From Vulcanisaeta sp. (GTDB lineage Archaea > Thermoproteota > Thermoprotei > Thermoproteales > Thermocladiaceae), in assembly GCA_023256215.1 (NCBI GenBank), contig JAGDXB010000137.1:7123-60039 (forward strand): DNA of 52,917 nucleotides, written 5' to 3'. The position numbers and the translations under genes are program-made. Below the pieces are notes generated by a model. It saw only the letters and a program-made list of their open reading frames with translations, was not told the origin of the DNA and searched no databases. Shown piece by piece: positions 43,804-51,478 of this stretch. Position 1 is the stretch's first letter, and each line of letters opens with the position of its first letter.

Positions 43804-44037
43804 CTTTTGCACTCATTCATGATAGCTTTCCTTGATGGAATGGGCGATAAGCCTCGTCCCTCGGGTGTTATGTTTAAATGTTCAATTGTGCCAGTTTTCA
43901 GCGACCGCAGTTTCCGAGAATTGCTTCCGCAGGGTGGTGAAGGACCGACGGAGACTACAATGAAGTCAGGATAGAAATCGCTCTCGGCCAAGCCGTATCT
44001 GATGCCTTTTTAATGCCTATAAAACACATCATAATTA
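43804..44037. other. Unexplained spacer between the sRNA and truA
   Basis: 234 nt between the sRNA and truA. Two frames exist (minus 43659-43991, plus 43777-43974) but both have atypical composition and codon use. There are hairpins (GGGCGATAAGCCTCGTCCC at about 43846; GACT...AGTC near 43954), a pairing between AGCGA near 43902 and TCGCT near 43978, and a TATA-like run (TTTAAA at about 43873). Near 44005-44025 lie two TATA-like elements for truA. Could be an uncharacterised RNA. Confidence 0.35.
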
Positions 44038-44856
44038 ATGACAGTCCTAGCATTTAAGGTGTTCTATGATGGAATACTATTCAGTGGATTTACTAACGGC
44101 CCTGGTTCAATTGAGTATTACTTAAGAAGGGCGATTAATCATTTTGTGAAGACATACAGCCTAAGTAAAGCATCAAGGACAGACCCAGGGGTTAGCGCCA
44201 TTGGTAATGTGATATCAATAAGATGCATCGATAAATGTGATTTAAATCCAGGCATGATAAACTCAAGACTTCCCAATGGATTAAGGGTCTGGGCATGGGC
44301 GCACGCCAATGAGGATTTCCGTGCAAGGAGCGCCAAATCTAGAACCTATGTTTATATAATGCCCTGGCTTTACGAAGACGTTGACCTAATGAATAAGGTC
44401 GCAAGCCTATTTATAGGAACCCACGATTTAGCAAATTTCCAGGTTAAAGAGAGGGGAGTGCCCACGGTAGTTACAATATACGAAATCAAAATCTATAGGG
44501 ATGGCCCGTACGTAGTATTCATAATAAGTGGTAAAGGGTTTAGGAATAAGATGATTAGGAAGATAGTGAATTCCATTAGAATGGTAGGTCTTGGCACACT
44601 ATCCCCTGAAGAACTCGAGGAATTGATTTCATCTAAAGTGAAAAGGCCTGTGCCACCAGCTCCACCTTACGGATTACTATTACTTAATGTGAATTATGGT
44701 GATAAGGAGCCTAATTGGCATGTTCATTGGGATGGTGTTTCCTACGTGATTAACTACCTAAGTGGTAGATTATATAATTCCCTATCTAGTTCTCACATTA
44801 TTCTAAAAATTCTTCATGAGTTTATGGATATAAATAAATTATTTAGTCATATCTAA
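44038..44856 (+). CDS. truA: tRNA pseudouridine synthase A
   Basis: 272 aa. The catalytic Asp is Asp49 in SRTDPGVSAIGN, the family motif. FKVFYDGILFSGF at the N terminus and the C-terminal RNKMIRKIVNSIRMVGLG are typical. It makes pseudouridine at positions 38-40 of tRNA anticodon arms (known for TruA). Promoter: a CCTTTTTAAT run about 26 nt upstream. It lies next to an sRNA gene, another RNA-modification component. Confidence 0.9.
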   Translation: MTVLAFKVFYDGILFSGFTNGPGSIEYYLRRAINHFVKTYSLSKASRTDPGVSAIGNVISIRCIDKCDLNPGMINSRLPNGLRVWAWAHANEDFRARSAKSRTYVYIMPWLYEDVDLMNKVASLFIGTHDLANFQVKERGVPTVVTIYEIKIYRDGPYVVFIISGKGFRNKMIRKIVNSIRMVGLGTLSPEELEELISSKVKRPVPPAPPYGLLLLNVNYGDKEPNWHVHWDGVSYVINYLSGRLYNSLSSSHIILKILHEFMDINKLFSHI

Positions 44857-44913
44857 ACATAACATGGACCAAATGTTTAAATATTACATAAAATACTATC
44901 ATACGGGAGTTTT

Positions 44914-45588
44914 GTGGCGTATTTCGATATAGAGATAGCGTGTAGGGAAGGTCTTGGTGAAAGGAAGTTGATTGCCATGGTTCAACAACGGATAATCTCT
45001 CTAGGTGAAGACTTAGATCAGAGCGAGCAGGAGTTCTTAACGAATTATGCCTATCAAGATTTAAGGTATTATTTATTACAAAAGTTTGGGTTGATGAATC
45101 TTGATAATAATAGTGCATCTTTTGAATTGTGTAAAAGGATTTTGAAAAACGAGGATTCGGTAATAAGGACAATCGATGAATGGTTTGGTTGGTGGATAGT
45201 TAAGTGGAGACAGAGGGTTAGATTGGCGTTCAATGAGAATGAGCAGAGTAATGATAACGTTAATCCTATGGCACAGGTTGACGATATAATTAAGAAGATT
45301 CCTAAGAATGTGCTTGATAAACTACGTAGGGAGACGATAATAGAGTTAATTAAGCAAAACGAGGTCTGCAGTTTGGATGTTGTTTCGGACTTCATAATAA
45401 AGTCCGTATTCAATGATCTAATTAATGAGTATGGGAGGGATGGTGTATTAAGGCTATTAATGACTAACATTACAGAATTGCGCCTAAGAATCATTAAGAA
45501 GATTATAGAGATAAAGAACTCCAACCAACCACTCGTAATACTGAGAGTTAGAATTAACCCATCACAACCATACCAAGGAATTTCATAG
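44914..45588 (+). CDS. Uncharacterised helical protein upstream of a radical SAM gene
   Basis: 224 aa, GTG start. Mostly helical, with acidic/Asn-rich segments (NENEQSNDNVNP, about 109-120) and a C-terminal strand (PLVILRVRINP). No family recognised. The radical SAM gene starts 5 nt after its stop, so co-transcription is likely. TATA-like TGTTTAAATA at 44874-44883, a little far from the start (about 35 nt). Confidence 0.6.
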   Translation: MAYFDIEIACREGLGERKLIAMVQQRIISLGEDLDQSEQEFLTNYAYQDLRYYLLQKFGLMNLDNNSASFELCKRILKNEDSVIRTIDEWFGWWIVKWRQRVRLAFNENEQSNDNVNPMAQVDDIIKKIPKNVLDKLRRETIIELIKQNEVCSLDVVSDFIIKSVFNDLINEYGRDGVLRLLMTNITELRLRIIKKIIEIKNSNQPLVILRVRINPSQPYQGIS

Positions 45589-45593
45589 CCATA

Positions 45594-47150
45594 ATGAATG
45601 CGGCGAATAAGTCCTATAAAAAGGGAATGATTAAGGTAGCAATAGCCTATCCAGCACCAGCTAGAGTTGCGCTTCAATCACTATCGATACATATAATTAA
45701 AAGGTTGGTAGATGAAAATCCTAATGCATACTCAGATTTTGTATTCATGGATTATGATAAATATATTGGGTATTCAACGAAGATGTCACTTAAGGATTTT
45801 GATATAATAATATTCTCCGTACACTATGAACTTAATTATCCGCACATATTAAGGATGATGGAATTAAGTGGAATAAACCCCTGGAGTACCCAAAGAAGTA
45901 TAAGCGACCCATTAATTGTCATGGGCGGTCCACCATTGATGGCTAATCCTGAACCCATGGCACCCTTTGCAGACTTAATCCTTATTGGTGATGCAGAAGT
46001 CCTCATCCCGAATTTAATTGAGAACTATCAATCATATAGAAAAGAATTGGAGGAATACTCTAATTTACCTGGTTTTTACGTACCAATGCTCGGCAAGCAT
46101 ACAGTAAGGAAGGCTTATGTTAAGGATCTATCTTACTCAATAAAGTTAATACATGATACGGCAATAAACCTAAAACGTAGCAAAGTAGAGCCTATTTTTG
46201 GCCGTTCAGCAATAATCGAGATTATGAGAGGCTGTCCAAGAGGCTGTTTATTCTGCATGGAGGGTTTTGTCGGAAGACCCGTTAGATATGCGGATATGGA
46301 TGATATAAAGAAGGTAGTGATTGAGGATATAGATAGGAAGCTAATCGATAAAGTAACGTTATTAGGCTTGTCCGTTAGCGACCATCCAGATTTTAAAGAT
46401 TTAATGAGTTATCTAATCGATGAAGCTAAAGTTGAGGTATCTGTACCGTCACTACGCGTTGATTCACTGGATAGGGATACCTTAAGGCTCATTGCAAAAG
46501 GCGGTCAGAAGGTGCTTACTATCGCACCCGAGTCAAGTGAGAAATTAAGGAGGGCGTTAGGTAAGGGATTTTCTGACGATGACATTGTTAATATCGCTAT
46601 TAATGCGCTGGAACTGGGATTTTCGCATTTAAAGTTGTACTTTATGGTGGGTTTACCTGGTGAGACAAATGACGATATAATATCTGTAGTATCTCTGCTC
46701 CGTAGGCTTAAGAAAATTGGCGTAATAACATACTTATCCGTAAACCCATGGATACCAAAACCCCATACACCACTGCAGTGGCTACCGATGGAAAAGGATG
46801 AAAACATCAAGTCTAGGATTAATACTATACAGGAATCACATGCATATGACGAATTCTCTACTTATAATCTACTGGATGCTAAGGTGCAGGCATTATTATC
46901 GCTTGGCGATAGGGATGTAGCAAACCTTATTTTTGATGCATCATTATCTAAACTAGACAGAGGATCTTGGAGGAGATTGCTTAGGAAGTATGAGGATTTA
47001 TTAATTAAGTATGTTTATTCATGGAAATCTTTTAATGAGGAATTACCCTGGAGCCATATTAAGATTCCAGGAGTTGAGGAAGATAACTTAAGAAATTTAT
47101 TGTTAAAGTATATTAGGGATGTTGGTATGGATACGAATTTTATAAAGTAA
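45594..47150 (+). CDS. Radical SAM protein with N-terminal B12-binding-like domain
   Basis: 518 aa. The N-terminal about 200 residues look like a B12-binding-type Rossmann region (MGGPPLMANPEPMAPFADLILIGDAE). The SAM-cluster motif is MRGCPRGCLFCMEG (Cys214, Cys218, Cys221; C-x3-C-x2-C). SAM-domain strands follow (LTIAPESSEKLRRALGKG, LKLYFMVGLPGET). The COG1032-type family includes methylthiotransferase- and methyltransferase-like enzymes; the substrate is not known. It pairs with the 224-aa protein upstream. Confidence 0.85.
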   Translation: MNAANKSYKKGMIKVAIAYPAPARVALQSLSIHIIKRLVDENPNAYSDFVFMDYDKYIGYSTKMSLKDFDIIIFSVHYELNYPHILRMMELSGINPWSTQRSISDPLIVMGGPPLMANPEPMAPFADLILIGDAEVLIPNLIENYQSYRKELEEYSNLPGFYVPMLGKHTVRKAYVKDLSYSIKLIHDTAINLKRSKVEPIFGRSAIIEIMRGCPRGCLFCMEGFVGRPVRYADMDDIKKVVIEDIDRKLIDKVTLLGLSVSDHPDFKDLMSYLIDEAKVEVSVPSLRVDSLDRDTLRLIAKGGQKVLTIAPESSEKLRRALGKGFSDDDIVNIAINALELGFSHLKLYFMVGLPGETNDDIISVVSLLRRLKKIGVITYLSVNPWIPKPHTPLQWLPMEKDENIKSRINTIQESHAYDEFSTYNLLDAKVQALLSLGDRDVANLIFDASLSKLDRGSWRRLLRKYEDLLIKYVYSWKSFNEELPWSHIKIPGVEEDNLRNLLLKYIRDVGMDTNFIK

Positions 47151-47282
47151 TCTAAAATTGAATGTTAATAGTTACAAAGATATATTTGAAGATTACTTAT
47201 GATATATAATTTTTTAGATATTATAATTAATATACTTACATAACTCTTTAAATAGCCCGCCAATACTTTTACTTGAGACTAT

Positions 47283-48053
47283 ATGGTTTGGAATGGAGTT
47301 CACTTCAACCTGAATACTATAATACCTTGGCCTATCATACTGATATGGACGCTCCTATATTTCGCTCTTCTTGCCTGGGCCTGGAGACCAAGGGAGGGAA
47401 GACCCTTTGGTAACTTTAAAACGATAGATTTCGTATACATAGCATTAGTGGCGGCTCTTCTCATAGTTTATAATTTCTTCATATCTCCATTAATACCCAA
47501 GGTCGGTACTGTAACAACGTACTTCTACTACCCAATAATTGGCGAAACCTTCCTAGTAATGCTCGCAGCAGCCCTAGTCGGTAAGCCAGGATCAGCTGGC
47601 TTAACAATGGTCATATATACACTTCTTGCTGACATTATTCATTATGGATTTGGCGGCGAACCCTTCTGGTTTGTTTATGAGGTTACTTCATACGCAGCAA
47701 TAATAGATATGTGGCTCATATATAGGGGTAAGTACTACATGATGCCGTTTAAGGGAGTTTTCAAACGCGGTAGTACTACGGCTCTTGATGGTGGATCGTC
47801 AAATACTGAGGAGCTTGAGGAGGAGTTAAAGCCCGCTAAGGCTTTATTCATAGTTGACGCATTGCTGGGTGGTATAACCATATCTACGGCATACCCATTC
47901 TGGTGGAGAGGTTTCTGGGGACCTTTTGTCCTTGGTATTTCCTTCACACCGAGCTTCTGGTTAATAACTAGCGTGGCCAGTGTTGGTGCTGGCGCTGTGC
48001 TTGGTTTAATTGTTGCTCCGTTTATTTACTACATCAAAAGGGTCTTGACCTAG
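47283..48053 (+). CDS. ECF transporter, putative substrate-binding membrane subunit (S)
   Basis: 256 aa, six or so membrane segments (about 12-30, 45-66, 78-110 and others), with a polar Gly/Ser/Glu-rich loop of about 30 residues (150-185). Its place before an ECF ATPase and T component, 8 nt upstream, and its size fit an S component; the GETFLVMLAAALVGKPGSAG region resembles YkoE-type S proteins. The substrate (thiamine or its precursor is one guess, other vitamins or metals are possible) is not determined. TATA at 47245-47254. Confidence 0.72.
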   Translation: MVWNGVHFNLNTIIPWPIILIWTLLYFALLAWAWRPREGRPFGNFKTIDFVYIALVAALLIVYNFFISPLIPKVGTVTTYFYYPIIGETFLVMLAAALVGKPGSAGLTMVIYTLLADIIHYGFGGEPFWFVYEVTSYAAIIDMWLIYRGKYYMMPFKGVFKRGSTTALDGGSSNTEELEEELKPAKALFIVDALLGGITISTAYPFWWRGFWGPFVLGISFTPSFWLITSVASVGAGAVLGLIVAPFIYYIKRVLT

Positions 48054-48061
48054 GGGGGTTT

Positions 48062-49720
48062 ATGGCTAAGATCATTAAAATTAATAATCTTTTTGTTCGT
48101 TATTTTGGTTCCGATAAGCCTGTTCTTAAGGGGCTTTCTCTTGAGGTTGAGGAGGGCGAGTTTGTCCTACTTGTCGGTAAAACTGGTTCTGGGAAGTCTA
48201 CATTACTTAATGTGATCAATGGTGTTATTCCGAATATCATTAGTGCTACCGTGAAGGGTTCAATAAGCGTTGCTGATCGTGATCCTAGGAAGACACCTGT
48301 TCATGAGATGGCAACAATAGTGGGTACTGTGTATCAGGTGCCGGAAAGTCAAATATTCTCGTTGATTGTTGATGACGATGTTGCCTTCGGTCTCGAGAAT
48401 AGGGCTATTGATCCTGAGGAGATGCGGAGAAGAGTTGTTGAATCGCTTAGTTTAGTTAATCTTCTTCATAAGATGAGACATCCAACTTTCCTGCTTAGCG
48501 GTGGTGAGAAGCAGAGACTTGTTATTGCTGGTGTTCTTGCCGTTAAGCCTAGGATTTTAATACTTGATGAACCAACATCAATGCTTGACTCAGTTGGTGC
48601 TGAGCAGATATTTGGACTTGTTAAGAAGCTGAATGACGAGGGTTTGACAATTATAATGAGTGAGCATAGGGTTGAGAGGGTTGTGGGCATGGTTGATAGA
48701 ATTATTGGTCTTAAGGATGGTACGATTTACATAGATGATGAACCTCATAAGGCCGTTGCTAAGGACTTGTCGAAACTAGGTGTTGAGGAGCCTCAGGTGA
48801 CTACGTTATACAGACTGATTAATAGGGACGCTAATTACTATCCAATATCTGTTGAGGAGTTCATGGAAATAGGAGCTGCGAGTAGGCTTGATGTTATTGA
48901 GAGGAGACGGGATACCTCTAGTGATCCAGTTATCTCGGTAAACAATGTACATTTCACATACCCTGGTAGCACGCAGGAGGTTCTTAAGGGTGTTGATTTA
49001 ACGATAAATGATGGAGAGGTAGTAAGTATAATTGGTCCAAATGGTAGTGGTAAATCAACACTCATGTACCTTCTTTCCGGCATTTATAGGCCCAGTAGTG
49101 GTTCCATAAGGATTTTCGATTATGATTCCACGAGGCTAGTTGGTAGGGATAGGGTTAGGTTGATTGGTTATGTGTTTCAAGACCCTGATCAAATGCTCTT
49201 ATCAAGTACCGTTAAGGGTGAACTTGAATTCACACTTCAATTGGCCGGCATTCGTGGTAGGGAAGCTGAGGATAGGATTAAGAGAATTACGAATTACCTA
49301 GGTATTAATGATTTGTTAAACCAAAGTCCACATAAATTATCTGTAGGTCAGAGAAGACTTGTTAGTGTCGCTGCGGTCCTCGTAGCCGAACCAAAAATAT
49401 TAATTCTTGATGAGCCTACAAGAGGTCTTGATAATGCGATGAGTGTAGCGTTGATGGACTTACTACTTACCATCAGGGAGGAGAGAGGTATGACTTTGAT
49501 AATGGTAACACATAATATGAGACAGGTTGGGGAATACAGTGATAAGGCCTTTGTTATGTATGATGGTAGAGTTGTATATGGCGGAACTCCAGAGGATGTT
49601 TTTGAGGAATCACATAAGCATCCTGAGTGGGGTATTTCGCCTCCACAGGTTTTTGAGGTTTCTCGTAGGATTGGTAAACCCACGGCAAGTATTAGGAGGG
49701 TGAGGGTCAATGCTGCTTAG
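48062..49720 (+). CDS. ECF transporter, fused double ATPase (A-A')
   Basis: 552 aa: two ABC ATPase domains in one chain. First Walker A GKTGSGKSTL (about 39-48), signature LSGGEKQRL, Walker B ILILDEPTS; second Walker A GPNGSGKSTL (about 325-334), signature LSVGQRRLV, Walker B ILILDEPTR. This fused A-A' form is typical of archaeal and YkoD-type ECF transporters. It powers uptake with the adjacent T protein. It starts 8 nt after the S gene and overlaps the T gene by 11 nt. Confidence 0.93.
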   Translation: MAKIIKINNLFVRYFGSDKPVLKGLSLEVEEGEFVLLVGKTGSGKSTLLNVINGVIPNIISATVKGSISVADRDPRKTPVHEMATIVGTVYQVPESQIFSLIVDDDVAFGLENRAIDPEEMRRRVVESLSLVNLLHKMRHPTFLLSGGEKQRLVIAGVLAVKPRILILDEPTSMLDSVGAEQIFGLVKKLNDEGLTIIMSEHRVERVVGMVDRIIGLKDGTIYIDDEPHKAVAKDLSKLGVEEPQVTTLYRLINRDANYYPISVEEFMEIGAASRLDVIERRRDTSSDPVISVNNVHFTYPGSTQEVLKGVDLTINDGEVVSIIGPNGSGKSTLMYLLSGIYRPSSGSIRIFDYDSTRLVGRDRVRLIGYVFQDPDQMLLSSTVKGELEFTLQLAGIRGREAEDRIKRITNYLGINDLLNQSPHKLSVGQRRLVSVAAVLVAEPKILILDEPTRGLDNAMSVALMDLLLTIREERGMTLIMVTHNMRQVGEYSDKAFVMYDGRVVYGGTPEDVFEESHKHPEWGISPPQVFEVSRRIGKPTASIRRVRVNAA

Positions 49721-50753
49721 CCAATTACTGTATAACCCCGCTGTCAATTGGACAATAACCCTAGTAATACTATTTTACGGTCCAGTGCTTGTTGTCTACC
49801 TGATCTTCAAGTTAATCGGCTTTCAGGGCTACATGTCATTGTTTAGGTTTATTGAGGGTAAATCAGTAATTTACAGGATGGATCCCAGGGTAAAGATTCT
49901 CCTTTCAATAATAGTTACAACCGTCGCTGCAATAACAATCTGGTGGATCTCGGCAATAATGTTCGTGGCAATCATGTCTCTATACGCATTATTAAGTAAC
50001 ATTAAGGAAAAGCTTAAGGTGGCGGTTCCATTAATACTGGCATCCTTCATAGGTACGGCATGGACAGAGTCCATATTTGCACCATACTCATACCTGCATA
50101 TTATATTTCATAGTGTTACGTTCCTCTACGTATTCCCACAATCATTAGCGGTACTTGGCATTACCCAGGGGACAGGGACCTTCTATGTTCCATATTTGGG
50201 TTATGTCAATAACCCGGTTGGATTAACATGGCAAGGTATAATTTATGGTCTTCAAATAACGTTTAGGGCTGTGGCGGCAATAGCGTCTGGTCTTCTATTA
50301 ATATTTAGTACGCCACCGTCAGACATACTTAGATCACTCGAAAAGAGTGGGTTACCTATCGAGCTCGGATTCACATTACTGCTTGCCGTGAGTTCCGTTC
50401 CTAAGGTTCTTGAGAATTCCATGATTGTTCTTAATTCGTTAAAGGCCAGGGGAGTTGATTTTAGACCGAGGAGTAAGAACCCGTTGGTCTTCATTAGGGA
50501 ATCATTATTTATAATTAAGGTTGTGATAATGGCTCTCGTTGGAATTGTAATATTGACCCTTAGGGATGCCAGGCAGATAGCAATTGCGGCTGATATTAGG
50601 GCTTTTAGGGCGTATAGGAAGAGGACTTATTATAGGGACATCAGGATGAGTAGGATGGACTACATAGTATTGGTGCTGCTTATAGCATTATTAATCGCTG
50701 GTATATACATATCTGGGCTTCCTGGAATGGGTGCTGTGCCGTATAATCCGTAA
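49710..50753 (+). CDS. ECF transporter, transmembrane coupling subunit (T)
   Basis: 347 aa membrane protein. EcfT-type coupling motifs: SLKARGVDFRP (A-R-G, about 247) and AADIRAFRAYRKRT (about 291), which contact the ATPases. Several membrane spans flank them. Starts with ATG 49710, overlapping the ATPase gene by 11 nt. Together with the two upstream genes it forms a full ECF importer, with the S component less certain than A and T. Confidence 0.9.
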   Translation: MLLSQLLYNPAVNWTITLVILFYGPVLVVYLIFKLIGFQGYMSLFRFIEGKSVIYRMDPRVKILLSIIVTTVAAITIWWISAIMFVAIMSLYALLSNIKEKLKVAVPLILASFIGTAWTESIFAPYSYLHIIFHSVTFLYVFPQSLAVLGITQGTGTFYVPYLGYVNNPVGLTWQGIIYGLQITFRAVAAIASGLLLIFSTPPSDILRSLEKSGLPIELGFTLLLAVSSVPKVLENSMIVLNSLKARGVDFRPRSKNPLVFIRESLFIIKVVIMALVGIVILTLRDARQIAIAADIRAFRAYRKRTYYRDIRMSRMDYIVLVLLIALLIAGIYISGLPGMGAVPYNP

Positions 50754-50794
50754 TGAGTAATTCTTATTTAATAATTAATTCTAGTGGGGTTTGA

Positions 50795-51478
50795 ATGGCA
50801 GATAGGCGTAGGTTTGAGGTTGCGCCGTTGAGTATATACGGGACATCTACCATAGGCGTTTATATATTCACAAACAATGTATTAACGGCCGTACCAATCG
50901 ATGTGCCTGATAAGGTTGTTAATTCCATAAGGGATACGTTGGGTACGGAGGTCATTAAGATATCTCTTGCGAAGTCACCGTTGATTGGCATATTCATGGT
51001 TGGTAATGATAATGGTGTCCTGATACCCAGTATAGTGACTGAGGATGAGGTAAATGAATTAAGGAAATATGGATTAAATGTATCGATAATAAAGACGAAA
51101 TATACAGCGATAGCGAACTTAGTTCTCACGAATAATAAGAGGACAATAATTTCGCCAATAATCGAGAAGGAGTATGTGAACGAAATAAGGGATGCCTTGG
51201 GCACCGAGGTTATTGTTGACGAGATTTGTGGAACATACCTAGTGGGTTCAATAGCCGTAGCCAATGATAAAGGCATACTGCTAAGTCCTGACGCTAAGGA
51301 GGAGGATGTGAGGAAGGTTAGGGATTTCTTTAATGTGAATGTTGATGTTGGTACTGTGAATAGGGGTAGGAGTTTCATAAGAGGTGGTTTAGTTGTTAAT
51401 AATAGGGGTGGTTTAGTCGGTAATGATACGACCGGCTTCGAAATAGTGAGGATTATGCAGGTATTTGGCGGTTCATAA
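50795..51478 (+). CDS. eif6: Translation initiation factor aIF6
   Basis: 227 aa. Five-fold pseudo-repeat of alpha/beta units (repeats begin near SIYGTSTIGVYIFTNN, LIGIFMVGNDNGVLIPS, TAIANLVLTNNKRTI, YLVGSIAVANDKGILLS, and the last near GGLVVNNRGGLVG). aIF6 binds the large ribosomal subunit and keeps it from joining the small one. TATA at about 50763-50776, 26 nt from the ATG. Its stop abuts the FAU-1 homologue's stop. Confidence 0.95.
   Translation: MADRRRFEVAPLSIYGTSTIGVYIFTNNVLTAVPIDVPDKVVNSIRDTLGTEVIKISLAKSPLIGIFMVGNDNGVLIPSIVTEDEVNELRKYGLNVSIIKTKYTAIANLVLTNNKRTIISPIIEKEYVNEIRDALGTEVIVDEICGTYLVGSIAVANDKGILLSPDAKEEDVRKVRDFFNVNVDVGTVNRGRSFIRGGLVVNNRGGLVGNDTTGFEIVRIMQVFGGS

Noticed and set aside
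43777-43974. A 65-codon plus-strand frame starting inside the C/D sRNA.
   Set aside because: It begins in box C' and has no family features; the RNA explanation is better.
43659-43991. A 110-codon minus-strand frame ending with a GTGA overlap at the UPF0148 start.
   Set aside because: It runs across the sRNA gene and both divergent promoters, has atypical Ser/Pro/Arg composition and CGN-rich codons; the stop/start overlap is probably chance.
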